Both the position numbers and the translations under genes were made by a program. The notes under the pieces were generated by a model, which searched no databases, was not told where the DNA came from, and saw only the letters and a list, made by a program, of their open reading frames with translations. DNA of 64,000 nt from Oscillospiraceae bacterium (GTDB lineage: Bacteria > Bacillota > Clostridia > Oscillospirales > Ruminococcaceae), in contig JAKSPL010000007.1 of NCBI GenBank assembly GCA_024404815.1, positions 1 through 64,000 on the forward strand, written 5' to 3'. Shown piece by piece: positions 44,647 to 53,972 of the stretch (its first letter is position 1; every line of letters starts with the position of its first letter).

Positions 44647-46062
44647 TTATTTGAGTGCTTTGAGGGCATCCACCAGCGCGTTATACGGTCTGATCAGACC
44701 GCCTGCGCCTGTAAAGCGATTCATACGAATCGTCTTGTTTGTGTACTTGCCATCCACCATGACATAGAAGTTGTTGCTCGATTCAGGGATGAATTCCACC
44801 GTGCGCTTGCCGCCTTCCAGCAAGTCAAATGTGATCGTCGCAGCGGCTTCGCCCTGCGGCTCTGCATCCATATCGAGATCCGTAAACCGCATTGCGCTCA
44901 GCTCACGGAACAATGTCTGGAATTTATCCATCATCGCATCGTCTTTCAGCGCGGTGATGTCCGTATCATTGAACGAATACTGCTCATTCGCATAGTCGAT
45001 CAGAAGCGTGCAGTTCATATCGGCAATATCGCCCATATCTACATGAACTGCGGAAACCTCCGAAATCTCGATCGCCGTGCAGTACGGTTCCACGTAGTTG
45101 ACTGCTTCTGCCTTCAGGAAGCCCATCTCGTTGCGGAGAATGGTGAACACCTGCTTGGTATTCGCAAAATAGCCGTACATATCGGTTTCATCGGGAGATT
45201 CCGAGATTGGCTTTCCGAACCAGATCTCCTCCGAGGAAATGCCGTTCATGGTCATGCCCTTGATGTAGATCTTTGCCTCAGGCTTATCGAGTCCGTACTT
45301 TGCAAGGTCCTCCGGATTCTCCTCGACAAAGCCCGTCACGGTCAGACGCACCAGATTGTTGATCATGTTTTCGATTTCGGAACGGTACACGGAGAAGCCG
45401 GCAGGTTCAGACATATTCCATATATTCTCCGCATCGCGCTTCAGCTCAACAACGGTCTTGCCGTCGCGTTCCAGCTTATAGTAATCTACCATTGTGCTGA
45501 ATGCGTCAAACAGGTAGAGGTCTTTCAGCGTATCCTTAGCAACGCAGAAAATCGAACCTGTCGTGTAGTCCACCGTATAAACATCGTTCGAACCGCCCAC
45601 CATGACATAGTAAGCATCAAACGTCGGCGTATTATCGCCAACATACAGCACATACGGATCATCTTCGCCTGTTTCCGAGGTATAGACTTTCAATGTCACA
45701 GGATTATCAAAGCCGAACTGACTGGTGTTTTCACAGTCAAACGCAACGGTTTTTTCAGAACTGAGCTGGCAGAAATAGCCGCAGATCGTTCTGACTGCAT
45801 CCACATTGACCGCAAACTTCTCGTCAGAGGTCAGTTCCCAGAAACCGCCGTCCTTATTCCAGTCGAAACAGTAACTGCCGTCCTCGTTGTCAATGGTGAT
45901 CCGTTCCATGCTGTCGGCATCAAAAGAGAACAGCGTTTTCGGTCCGCCGATCGCGGCACGCTCCTCTTTGTCAGATACCTTCGCATCGACCAGGAAGTAA
46001 ATGCCTGTCAGAACGACAGCCGCACTCCCCAGTCCAATCAGCCACTTGTACTGCTTTTTCAT
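44647..46062 (-). CDS. DUF4340 membrane-anchored protein (copy 2)
   Basis: This 471-residue protein is a paralogue of the one at 2554-4065. It has one N-terminal transmembrane helix (KWLIGLGSAAVVLTGIYFLVDA), then DUF4340 motifs: TSQFGFDNPVTLKVY near residue 110, DLAKYGLDKPEAKIYIKG and SSNNFYVMVDGKYT. The ATG overlaps the GldG-like stop (ATGA), so translation is coupled. It likely acts outside the membrane with the GldG-like partner. The function is unknown. Confidence 0.85.
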   Translation of the reverse strand: MKKQYKWLIGLGSAAVVLTGIYFLVDAKVSDKEERAAIGGPKTLFSFDADSMERITIDNEDGSYCFDWNKDGGFWELTSDEKFAVNVDAVRTICGYFCQLSSEKTVAFDCENTSQFGFDNPVTLKVYTSETGEDDPYVLYVGDNTPTFDAYYVMVGGSNDVYTVDYTTGSIFCVAKDTLKDLYLFDAFSTMVDYYKLERDGKTVVELKRDAENIWNMSEPAGFSVYRSEIENMINNLVRLTVTGFVEENPEDLAKYGLDKPEAKIYIKGMTMNGISSEEIWFGKPISESPDETDMYGYFANTKQVFTILRNEMGFLKAEAVNYVEPYCTAIEISEVSAVHVDMGDIADMNCTLLIDYANEQYSFNDTDITALKDDAMMDKFQTLFRELSAMRFTDLDMDAEPQGEAAATITFDLLEGGKRTVEFIPESSNNFYVMVDGKYTNKTIRMNRFTGAGGLIRPYNALVDALKALK

Positions 46063-47537
46063 GCGTCACGCCTCCTCAGCCAGACAACTGCACCGGCAAT
46101 CAGAACAACGCAGGGAGCCGCCAAAAAGACCACCATCATAGTCATTGCAGTTTCCGAGCTGTTGATCGGAAGTTCGTCAAACGTCTTTTGCTTGTTGTCG
46201 ATGTTCATATCCACATCGCTGTTGTACATCCATGTGATCGTCGAAAGATAGAGGTAAAGCGGTGCAATATAATAGTCGGTTTTCATGGATTCGTCCGTCA
46301 GGAATTCCGCAGAACCGAACACCGTCAGCTTTGCGTTGTTGCGGATCGAGTCCATCGAGTACATTGCAAGCGTCAGTTCCTGACCTTTGACTTCCACAGG
46401 GTCAGTCTGTCCGCCGCCGTAGGGTTCACCGACCGCAGTTGCCTGTGTTCTGATGAGCGTATCGATCTTACAGGATGTGTAGTTGGAGCCGTAAATGCTG
46501 TAAAAACTTCTGGCAGCAGGCATATACGGAACAATCGTGGTGTCCTCGATCAGCGCGGATGTCAGGTCGATCTCACTCTCCTCGCTGGCAGGCATCATAT
46601 CAACCAGATAGATAAACTGGTTGCCCGATGCGTGGCGTGCGGTATCCGATTCGTACACACGGTTGTAATCCATGCCGATACAGAATCTCAGCATCAGCGA
46701 TTCCAGATTCGTATACGTCGTATCATCCAGATTCGGCGTCATCAGCAGAGATACATTGCCGCCCTTGTCGAGAAATGCATTCAGTTTGTCCAGTTCCTCT
46801 TCGGAAATGTCGCGCTTCGGTGCAGGAATAATAACAATACAGCAGTCCTCAGGTACCTTTTCCGCATTGATGAGGTTCAAAGATTCTGCGGCGTAGTTGT
46901 AGTTTCCGAGGTTTGCAACCAGCTTCGAATACTGGTCAATGGTATTTTCACCGTGACCTTCGAGGAAGCAGACAGTCGGTTCTACGCCTTCCACAACGGA
47001 TTTCATCGCGCCCGTGAAAAAATTCTCTGCTCTGAATTCCGCAGAAGAAACGTGCTGTACACCTTCGGAGTCCTCCGCATACTCATAGGTATACATCAAG
47101 GTCGCAGGGATACGCTTGACCATGCCGTTATATACGAACATAAAGTCATAGTCGCTGAGGTTGTAGAAGTTGTTCGGGTTGATGTCTCTGAGAATCTCAG
47201 GGTTGGTATCGGGATCAAAGTCGATCAGGTGGAAGCAGGGATGCTCCTTATAGGCGAGCAATGTGCGGTAGAGCGCAAGCAGTTCCAGCTCGCCTTCCAG
47301 ATCCTTCAGCTCGCCAAGGAAGTAAACATCGACAACGATGTTCTGCTTGTCGAGCGAATCAAGGTAATCGGTCGTGGTTTTTGTAAGGGTATAGAGGCTG
47401 TCGGGTGTGGTATCAATGTTGATGTTGAGGCGGCTGAAAATCAGATTGAGCGGGATCGCCACCGCAAGCACCAACGCTGCCAACGCCCAGGCAAGCGTCG
47501 TATACTTTTTATTTTTGCTGTTGACAGCATTTTTCAT
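46059..47537 (-). CDS. GldG-like ABC-type auxiliary membrane protein (copy 2)
   Basis: The 492-residue product has a transmembrane helix at residues 15-35, a large extracytoplasmic GldG/IFT-like region starting with DTTPDSLYTLTKTT, and a C-terminal helix ending in WLRRRDA. Unlike copy 1 it lacks the long charged N-terminal extension. GGAGG precedes the ATG at 47537. A 79-bp gap with a hairpin separates it from the permease. In gliding bacteria GldG works with GldF, so a protein or envelope-linked task is possible. Confidence 0.82.
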   Translation of the reverse strand: MKNAVNSKNKKYTTLAWALAALVLAVAIPLNLIFSRLNINIDTTPDSLYTLTKTTTDYLDSLDKQNIVVDVYFLGELKDLEGELELLALYRTLLAYKEHPCFHLIDFDPDTNPEILRDINPNNFYNLSDYDFMFVYNGMVKRIPATLMYTYEYAEDSEGVQHVSSAEFRAENFFTGAMKSVVEGVEPTVCFLEGHGENTIDQYSKLVANLGNYNYAAESLNLINAEKVPEDCCIVIIPAPKRDISEEELDKLNAFLDKGGNVSLLMTPNLDDTTYTNLESLMLRFCIGMDYNRVYESDTARHASGNQFIYLVDMMPASEESEIDLTSALIEDTTIVPYMPAARSFYSIYGSNYTSCKIDTLIRTQATAVGEPYGGGQTDPVEVKGQELTLAMYSMDSIRNNAKLTVFGSAEFLTDESMKTDYYIAPLYLYLSTITWMYNSDVDMNIDNKQKTFDELPINSSETAMTMMVVFLAAPCVVLIAGAVVWLRRRDA

Positions 47538-47557
47538 GTTCAGTATTCCTCCGAAAT

Positions 47558-47593
47558 GATGCTGCATGATGAGATAGAGTTTCTCGCAGCATC
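47558..47593. repeat. Hairpin between permease and GldG-like gene
   Basis: GATGCTGC and GCAGCATC form an 8-bp stem with a 20-nt loop that itself contains GAGA/TCTC. No T-tract follows on the minus strand. It may be an mRNA processing or stability element inside the operon. Confidence 0.5.
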
Positions 47594-47616
47594 TGTATTT
47601 TTAGAATCCGCAAAAA

Positions 47617-48348
47617 TTATGCGCGGCTCTGACGGCGCTTTTCGATGATGATGATGGTCCAGATCACAACGACCGCGGACATTGTCAGGAAGAACACCAC
47701 ATCAGCTACGCTGAACAGGCCCTGAGAAAATCCGACAAACCGCTTTTCCGTTGAGAACCATTCGAACACCTTTGCAACGAAAGGCATGGACTGGATAAAG
47801 TCACTGCTTGTGAAGTTATCGAGGAACAGCAGCAAGATCATCGCCGCTTCGCCGAATACCGCAGCCAGAATCGGGCTGTCGGTCAGCGAAGAGATCAGCA
47901 TACCGATCGCAATACAGACCATGCCCCAGAGCAGGAAGCCTGTATAGCCGCAGAGAAGTCCTGCGCCAACGACCGAACCCTTGATGAATACCACAAGGGG
48001 GAAGAACAGCGACAGAAGCATCATGCAGAAAAATACTGTTACGACTGCGAAATACTTTGCGAGCACAACTTCCGGAATCGTGATCGGCGCGGAAAGCCAG
48101 AGTGTTTCCGTGTGCGATTTGCGTTCATCCGCAAAGGTACGCATCGTCAGCAGCGGGATCATAAAAATGAAATAGAAGAAATTCTTGTAGAAAACATCAG
48201 AAAACGTGAATTTGAACACGTTGTTGTCCATATTGGAGATGCCCGAGATAAAGCTCAGCGAAAAGACCAGCAGGAACAATGCGCTGACCACATAGGCAAA
48301 CGGCGAGAAGAAGTAGGACTGGACTTCCTTTTTATATAGTGCAAACAT
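47617..48348 (-). CDS. ABC-2 family permease, GldF-like (copy 2)
   Basis: This 243-residue protein has six transmembrane helices and the ABC-2 plan, including LYKKEVQSYFFSPFAYV at the start and MRTFADERKSHTETLWLSAPIT, matching the permease at 5782-6486. It would form the transmembrane channel with the ATPase. Its ATG shares one base with the ATPase stop (TGATG). Confidence 0.87.
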   Translation of the reverse strand: MFALYKKEVQSYFFSPFAYVVSALFLLVFSLSFISGISNMDNNVFKFTFSDVFYKNFFYFIFMIPLLTMRTFADERKSHTETLWLSAPITIPEVVLAKYFAVVTVFFCMMLLSLFFPLVVFIKGSVVGAGLLCGYTGFLLWGMVCIAIGMLISSLTDSPILAAVFGEAAMILLLFLDNFTSSDFIQSMPFVAKVFEWFSTEKRFVGFSQGLFSVADVVFFLTMSAVVVIWTIIIIEKRRQSRA

Positions 48349-49412
48349 CAGTCAGTTTCCTCCTCATCGTTCTTGTCGGATGTATCTTCGGCATCATACG
48401 GGTTTTTGCCAAGCTCAGCATCGCGCTGCGCTTCCAGTTCTTTGCCGAGTTCTTCCATGATCTCCTTGTGTGTCTGTGCGCTGGGTGCGGCAGTCAGCTT
48501 CACAAAGACTTCTTCCAGATTTGCACGGACAGCGTTGACCTCAACGACCATGCAGTCCTCCGCGATCAGCTTTGTCATGATCGCCTTGCGGACAGAATCG
48601 TCTTTCATCACAACGGTATATTCGTTGACACCCGAAGAAATGTATTCGACTTCCTTGACTTCCACGACACCTTCTACACCGCGGATCAGTTCCGTTGTCT
48701 TGACGATATCGCCTTCGACCTTCATGCGGATGGTCGGTGTGGAAGATACACTCTTTTCGAGGTTTTCGATCGTATCGACCGCACGGATCTGTCCCTTGTT
48801 GATGATGACAACACGTTCACAGACTGCGCTGACTTCAGCAAGAATATGGGTGGAGAATATAATAGTATGGTCCTTTGCCAGATCGGTGATCAGGTTGCGG
48901 ACTTCCATGACCTGCTTCGGGTCCAGACCGACCGTCGGTTCGTCGAGGATCAGGAATTTCGGAGAACCGAGCAGCGCCTGTGCAAAGCCGACACGCTGAC
49001 GGTAACCTTTTGAAAGATGCCCGATAATACGCTTCTGCACATCGGTGATTTTCAGGCGTTCCATCGCACGTTCGACCTGCGCCTTGCGCTCGGAACGCTT
49101 GACGCCTTTGAGTCCGGCAGCGAAATCGAGATACTCTCTGACACGCATATCCGGATAGACAGGCGGCAGTTCCGGCAGATAGCCGATACGGCGTTTGACT
49201 TCCATCGGATCCTTGGAGATGTCGTACCCATCAACCAGAACAGTTCCCGATGTGGACGGCAGACAGCCTGTGATCATGTTCATCGTGGTGGATTTTCCTG
49301 CACCGTTCGGTCCCAGAAAGCCCAGCACTTCATGGTCGCCGACGGTAAAAGAAATATCCTGCACCGCCGCATGACTGCCATAGTACTTGGTCAGATTTTT
49401 AATTTCTACCAT
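48348..49412 (-). CDS. ABC transporter ATP-binding protein, GldA-like (copy 2)
   Basis: The 354-residue product has Walker A GPNGAGKS, LSKGYRQRVG signature, Walker B FLILDEPTVGLDP and the switch STHIL, with an acidic C-terminal tail (DKNDEEETD). The ATG at 49412 lies behind GAAAGGA; the longer frame starts in the control region. It is the paralogue of the ATPase at 6486 and begins the second operon, divergent from the GH48 gene. Confidence 0.9.
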   Translation of the reverse strand: MVEIKNLTKYYGSHAAVQDISFTVGDHEVLGFLGPNGAGKSTTMNMITGCLPSTSGTVLVDGYDISKDPMEVKRRIGYLPELPPVYPDMRVREYLDFAAGLKGVKRSERKAQVERAMERLKITDVQKRIIGHLSKGYRQRVGFAQALLGSPKFLILDEPTVGLDPKQVMEVRNLITDLAKDHTIIFSTHILAEVSAVCERVVIINKGQIRAVDTIENLEKSVSSTPTIRMKVEGDIVKTTELIRGVEGVVEVKEVEYISSGVNEYTVVMKDDSVRKAIMTKLIAEDCMVVEVNAVRANLEEVFVKLTAAPSAQTHKEIMEELGKELEAQRDAELGKNPYDAEDTSDKNDEEETD

Positions 49413-49663
49413 ATAATATAGTATCCTTTCAGCTCCGCAGACCATTCGGTACAGAATCGGCTGCTGCGGAAGAATCTCATCACAAAACGATTTGCCCCCT
49501 CGCAAGCCGTTTTGCGGCAAACAGACCATCCCGAATCATAATCCCGCGGAATGTGTCTATTTATATTATTATCTCAAAAATAGATGAACGTGGTATGAAC
49601 AAATCGTAACGAGAATGTGAACGAGAGTGCAAATTCACAACAATACCCATTCTAGCGAAGAAA

Positions 49664-49685
49664 TGTGTCAATCCTGTGTCAATCG
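49664..49685. repeat. Tandem 11-bp direct repeat TGTGTCAATCC/G
   Basis: Two adjacent copies of TGTGTCAATC with one varying base each. On the minus strand each contains TTGACA. It lies about 140 bp upstream of the GH48 promoter and may be a regulator site. Confidence 0.55.
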
Positions 49686-49826
49686 GCTGAGAACACCGTG
49701 CAAAGGGCAAAATAACGGCGATTTTACGTTAATGTCAGGATATGGCAGGTTGCACAAAGGGCAGATGCTAAATTTGTCTAAGCATCCAAAATGCAGGGGA
49801 ATCCCCTCTACTTTTTTCATTATCCC

Positions 49827-49855
49827 TTGACAAACCTGTATTCTCGCACTATAAT
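49827..49855 (+). promoter_or_regulatory. Exact sigma-A consensus promoter of the GH48 gene
   Basis: TTGACA at 49827-49832 and TATAAT at 49850-49855 are 17 nt apart on the plus strand. Both match the consensus exactly. Expected start is near 49862. Confidence 0.92.
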
Positions 49856-49861
49856 GAAAAC

Positions 49862-50062
49862 AGGAATTGTATAGGGGAAACTGTCCGAACTCTGTCCTGA
49901 CGGTTTTCAATGTACAACATTGCAAGGCGATTGGCCGCAGAACGCACGGGTATTGCACCAAAAGCCTCGTTCCGCAAAAGCATGACACCCGACCGGTCGG
50001 TGATCGGTCAAGTCCGTGCAAAAGCTACCCAAACCAAAATTTTACGAGAGGGGAAAATTAGA
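49862..50062 (+). ncRNA. Structured 5' leader of the GH48 mRNA
   Basis: About 200 nt before the start codon. It can form CAATGT/ACATTG (49908-49922), GACCG/CGGTC (49991-50009) and a long-range GCACGG/CCGTGC pairing (49944-49949 with 50014-50019). No known riboswitch class fits. It may control mRNA stability or translation. Confidence 0.4.
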
Positions 50063-52615
50063 ATGCAATTCAAGAAAAGCAAAGCCATCCTTTCAGCAGT
50101 TCTTGCTGCAGCAATGGCATCCAGCGCACTGCTGACCTGTACCGTGTCGGCTACCGATGGAAAAGCTACCCGCACGAAGGCAGAAAAATACGGCGATGAT
50201 ACGTATGCAAACCGTTTCCTGTCGCTGTATGATGATGTCGTCACCAATGGTGTCGAGAACGGCTACCTGAGTGCAAATAACATTCCTGACGGCGGTTTCG
50301 GTGTTCCGTACCACTCGATCGAGGAAGTTATCTGCGAAGCTCCTGACTACGGTCACGAGACCACTTCCGAGGCTATGTCCTACATCGTATGGATGGCAGC
50401 CATGGAAGACAACATCATGAAGAAAGAAAAAGGCGCATCCAACGGCGACCTCGCAAAAGCTTGGAAGACCCTGGAAGTCATGATTCCTTCTTCTTCTCAG
50501 CAGAAGGGCTTCTTCGGTGCAAGCCTGAGCGCTCAGACCTCGAAAGAGTATCCGGGTGCTGCTTACGGCGACAGCTCCGACCCCGGCCTGAAGGGTTATC
50601 CGTCTGAAGGCGGTCAGTCCAACGTCGGTAAGAACCCGATCCACTCCCAGTTCACTTCTGCATACTCCAGCCAGGGCGGCGAATATCTGCTCCACTGGCT
50701 CGCAGACGTTGATGACTGGTATGGTTTCGGCGGCTCCGCTCAGGGCGAGAAGGGTAAATTCACCTTCATCAACACCTTCCAGCGCGGCGACCAGGAATCC
50801 TGCTTCGAGACCATTCCGCACCCGGCAATCGAAAACCTCGAATACGGCAACAGCTCTCAGGGCATGAAGTTCGCATTCCAGGAGTCTACTGCTAAGTCTT
50901 GGTCTTACACCAACGCTCCTGACGCAGAAGACCGTGCTATCCAGGCAGTTTACGCTGCTAACCGTTGGGGCGTAGGCAACTCTGATGTCAGCGCTAAGGC
51001 TGGTATGATGGGTGACTTCTGCCGTAACGATATGTTCGATAAGTACTACAAGACCATCGGCTGCCAGAGCTACGAAGCAGACGCAAACGGCGGCGGTCTC
51101 GACGGTCAGCACTTCCTGATGTCCTGGTACACCGCATGGGGCGGCGCAGCAGACGGCACATGGGCATGGCAGATCGGCTGCTCGCACTCTCACCAGTTCT
51201 ATCAGAACCCGCTGGCAGCATACGGCTTGCTGTATGATTCTGCTCTGAAGTCCGGCATGAAGTCCTCCGGCGCAGAAAAGGACTACACCACTTCCCTCCA
51301 GCGTCAGCTCGAAATGTACGAGTGGCTGCAGTCTGCTGACGGTATGTTCGCAGGCGGATGCACCAACAGCTGGAACGGTAAGTACGAAACCTATCCGTCC
51401 GGCAGATCCACCTTCTATAAGATGGCTTATGTTGAGCACCCTGTATACGCTGACCCGGGTTCCAACCACTGGATTGGTAACCAGGTATGGTCTACTCAGC
51501 GTCTGGCAGAGCTCTACTACATCCTCAAGACCGATGGTGATGGCTCCAAGGGCGCAGTTAAGCCCGGCGGCGTAACCATGGAATCTGCTCTGTCCTCTAT
51601 GCTCAAGAAGTGGGTTGAATTCTTCCTGAAGAATGTTAAGCTCAATTCTGACGGCACATTTGAGATCCCGGCATCCCTCGACTGGTCCGGCCAGCCTGCT
51701 AGCTGGAGCGGCACATACAGCGAATCTGCTAACAGCGGTCTGACCTGCACGATCACCGCTACCGGCAGCTCCGACCTCGGTTGCGTCAGCTCCCTGGCTG
51801 ATACTCTGATCTACTACGCTGCTGCTGAAGGCGTAAAGGCTTCCGGCGTTGTTAAGGAAGGCTCTACCACTGGTGAAAAGGCTCTGTACCTCGCTCAGCA
51901 GCTCATCGACCGTGAATGGTATGCAGCTCGTGACGATAAGGGTCTGTCCCTCACTGAGCACAACGGTTCTCTGACTCGTTTCTTCGAGCAGGAAGTTTAC
52001 ATTCCGTCCGGTAAGTCCGGTAAGTATCCGTATGGCTACACCGTTCAGAGCGGCTCTACATTCTCTGACCTCCGTCCGATGTACGAAGGCATGGATAAGT
52101 ACGAGGAACTGAAGGCTGCTTGGGAAAAGGACGTTGCAGCTGGTGCTAAGTACGATGATGCTACTTCTGACTGCAGCCAGTTCAAGAATGTTGCAGACGT
52201 TGACCTCGAATACCACAGATTCTGGCACGCTGGTGACATCCTGATGGCTAACGGCGCTATGTACGAGCTGTTCCCGGATGTTACTCCGAGCCCGAAGAGC
52301 GGCGAGGTGACCACTACCACTACTACTACTACCACCACCACTACCACCACTACTACTTCTGAGGCTCCTGGTCAGACTGACTGGGGTAATGCTGACTGCT
52401 CCAGCGGTTCTACTCCGCAGGATCGTGTTGACATCTCTGACGTTATCCTTCTCTCCCGTATCGTAGCTGAGGATACTACTGCATCCCTCACTGCACAGGG
52501 CAAGAAGAACGCGAACGTTGTCAATCCTTCTGTTGATAAACTCGACGGCAGCGACATTACGATGATCATCAAGTTCATCGCTCGTCTGGTTGACTACTCT
52601 GAACTCGGCAAATAA
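50063..52615 (+). CDS. GH48 cellulase with dockerin
   Basis: The 850-residue product has a signal peptide (basic start, hydrophobic stretch, cleavage near Val-Ser-Ala at residue 30), a GH48 catalytic domain of about 640-720 residues and a C-terminal dockerin. The GH48 motif YGHETTSEAMSY contains the likely acid Glu. A run of 16 Thr (52310-52357) joins a two-repeat dockerin with DRVDISDVILLSR and DKLDGSDITMIIKFI. GH48 enzymes release cellobiose processively from cellulose ends, and the dockerin anchors them to a scaffoldin. The ATG at 50063 follows AGAGGGG. Codon use favours GCT, GTT and TCT, unlike neighbours, which suggests high expression. Confidence 0.95.
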   Translation: MQFKKSKAILSAVLAAAMASSALLTCTVSATDGKATRTKAEKYGDDTYANRFLSLYDDVVTNGVENGYLSANNIPDGGFGVPYHSIEEVICEAPDYGHETTSEAMSYIVWMAAMEDNIMKKEKGASNGDLAKAWKTLEVMIPSSSQQKGFFGASLSAQTSKEYPGAAYGDSSDPGLKGYPSEGGQSNVGKNPIHSQFTSAYSSQGGEYLLHWLADVDDWYGFGGSAQGEKGKFTFINTFQRGDQESCFETIPHPAIENLEYGNSSQGMKFAFQESTAKSWSYTNAPDAEDRAIQAVYAANRWGVGNSDVSAKAGMMGDFCRNDMFDKYYKTIGCQSYEADANGGGLDGQHFLMSWYTAWGGAADGTWAWQIGCSHSHQFYQNPLAAYGLLYDSALKSGMKSSGAEKDYTTSLQRQLEMYEWLQSADGMFAGGCTNSWNGKYETYPSGRSTFYKMAYVEHPVYADPGSNHWIGNQVWSTQRLAELYYILKTDGDGSKGAVKPGGVTMESALSSMLKKWVEFFLKNVKLNSDGTFEIPASLDWSGQPASWSGTYSESANSGLTCTITATGSSDLGCVSSLADTLIYYAAAEGVKASGVVKEGSTTGEKALYLAQQLIDREWYAARDDKGLSLTEHNGSLTRFFEQEVYIPSGKSGKYPYGYTVQSGSTFSDLRPMYEGMDKYEELKAAWEKDVAAGAKYDDATSDCSQFKNVADVDLEYHRFWHAGDILMANGAMYELFPDVTPSPKSGEVTTTTTTTTTTTTTTTTSEAPGQTDWGNADCSSGSTPQDRVDISDVILLSRIVAEDTTASLTAQGKKNANVVNPSVDKLDGSDITMIIKFIARLVDYSELGK

Positions 52616-52647
52616 TTTTACCGATACAGAAGCGTAAATAACAAGAA

Positions 52648-52679
52648 CCCCCTCCGATTTCGGTCGGAGGGGGCTTTTT
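52648..52679 (+). terminator. Terminator of the GH48 gene
   Basis: CCCCCTCCGA and TCGGAGGGGG form a perfect 10-bp stem with a 6-nt loop, and CTTTTTG follows. It is 32 bp past the stop codon. Confidence 0.95.
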
Positions 52680-52705
52680 GTTGCCAATTTGTTTCCGTTT
52701 ATCCC

Positions 52706-52734
52706 TTGATTTTCCTGTAAAGATATGATATAAT
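52706..52734 (+). promoter_or_regulatory. Promoter of the yicC-to-prkC operon
   Basis: TTGATT at 52706-52711 and TATAAT at 52729-52734 are 17 nt apart. It lies between the GH48 terminator and yicC. Confidence 0.8.
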
Positions 52735-52795
52735 AAATAGATGAATTCTGCGATTTTTTCGCCGATAGAATCTCAATCAGAAAGAAGGTTCCATT

Positions 52796-53674
52796 ATGCC
52801 CAAAAGCATGACCGGTTACGGCAGAGCCCAACAACTCGCAGGCGGACGCGATGTCCTCGTCGAGATTCGTGCCGTAAACCACCGCTATTACGAATTTTCC
52901 GCGCGTTTGCCGAGAACCTGTCTGTACCTCGAAGAAAAGTTAAAATCTTTTCTCAACGGCAAGGTCGCACGCGGTAAGGTCGAGGTCGCTGTCACAATTA
53001 CGCGCCCCGACGGCAGAGATGCTACCATCGCCGTCAACAGCTCCATCGCAGAAGGCTATGTCAATGCCCTCCGCGAACTGAACACCTCGCTGAACCTCTC
53101 CGACGACATTACCCTCTCTTCCCTGCTCCGTCTGCCCGAATTGTTCACCGTCACCAAAGAGCAGGACGATGAGGAGGAAACCTGGGCAATCGTTTCTGCC
53201 TGTGCGGCAGATGCCCTCACCGCATTCATCGAAATGCGGAAAACAGAAGGCGCACGCCTTGCTGCTGACCTCTGCGAAAAGCTCGATAATATTGAAAATA
53301 TGCTTCGTCAGGTCGAAAGCATCGTCCCAAGTGTCGCGGAAAATTATCGGAACCGCCTTTATAATAAACTGACCGAACTGCTTGCGGATACCAATATCGA
53401 CGAGCAGAGAATCCTTACAGAAACCGCCATATTTGCTGAAAAAACCGCTGTTGACGAAGAAACTGTCCGTCTGCACAGCCACCTCGCACAGGCGAGAGAA
53501 CTCCTCGCCTCTGACAATGCGGTCGGCAGAAAACTCGACTTCCTTGTGCAGGAGATGAACCGCGAGGTCAACACCATCGGTTCCAAAGCACAGGACCTCA
53601 ACATTACAAAACTCGTCGTGGACATGAAATCCGAAATCGAAAAAGTCCGCGAACAAATTCAGAATATCGAATAA
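52796..53674 (+). CDS. yicC: YicC/YloC-family endoribonuclease
   Basis: This 292-residue protein has the family start [28 protein letters not shown] and the C-terminal DUF1732 pattern [22 protein letters not shown], then [17 protein letters not shown]. YicC members are reported to be endoribonucleases; the physiological target is unknown here. AGAAAGG precedes the ATG. It begins an operon in the usual Firmicute order before remA and gmk. Confidence 0.9.
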   Translation: MPKSMTGYGRAQQLAGGRDVLVEIRAVNHRYYEFSARLPRTCLYLEEKLKSFLNGKVARGKVEVAVTITRPDGRDATIAVNSSIAEGYVNALRELNTSLNLSDDITLSSLLRLPELFTVTKEQDDEEETWAIVSACAADALTAFIEMRKTEGARLAADLCEKLDNIENMLRQVESIVPSVAENYRNRLYNKLTELLADTNIDEQRILTETAIFAEKTAVDEETVRLHSHLAQARELLASDNAVGRKLDFLVQEMNREVNTIGSKAQDLNITKLVVDMKSEIEKVREQIQNIE

Positions 53675-53702
53675 CCGTGCCTTCGGCAGAAAGGAATTCC
53701 AG

Positions 53703-53972
53703 ATGCGACTTATCAACATCGGCTTCGGCAATATGATTTCTTCTTCGCGGCTGATTACCATTGTCAGTCCTGAATCTGCGCCCATTAAGCGCATTGTGCA
53801 GGACGCAAAAGACCGCGGCAGACTCATCGATGCAACCTACGGCAGACGTACGCGCGCTGTCATCGTCATGGACAGCGACCACGTCATCCTCTCCGCCATT
53901 CAGCCCGAAACCATCGGCGCACGCCTGTCGGACAATGCCGTACCCGCCCCCGAGGAGGAAGAAGACGCATGA
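53703..53972 (+). CDS. remA: RemA-like regulator (DUF370)
   Basis: RemA-like proteins bind DNA and activate biofilm-matrix genes in Bacillus. This 89-residue protein has [29 protein letters not shown] at the start, [20 protein letters not shown] and [13 protein letters not shown] short acidic tail (PEEEEDA) follows. It overlaps gmk by 4 bp. It may regulate surface polysaccharide genes in this organism, but no target is shown. Confidence 0.88.
   Translation: MRLINIGFGNMISSSRLITIVSPESAPIKRIVQDAKDRGRLIDATYGRRTRAVIVMDSDHVILSAIQPETIGARLSDNAVPAPEEEEDA

Larger units (their letters stand above)
49413..50062. other. Divergent control region between the ABC operon and GH48
   Basis: About 650 bp without a gene. 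The left half is AT-rich and may hold the minus-strand promoter for the ABC operon, though none is convincing. It has an imperfect inverted repeat at 49483-49514, tandem 11-bp repeats at 49664-49685, a short AGGGG/CCCCT stem followed by six T (49795-49817), and the GH48 promoter and leader. Confidence 0.6.

Noticed and set aside
49941-50030. Cyclic-di-GMP-I riboswitch in the GH48 leader
   Set aside because: AACGCAC and CAAAAGC look similar to conserved parts, but the GNRA loop and receptor are absent.
52310-52357. Poly-Thr triplet repeat as a mobile or assembly artefact
   Set aside because: Thr-rich linkers before dockerins are normal in ruminococcal enzymes and the frame is kept.
50093-52882. 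929-codon open frame opposite the cellulase
   Set aside because: It is the complement of GH48, whose codon use avoids stops on the other strand. It crosses the GH48 terminator and the next promoter.
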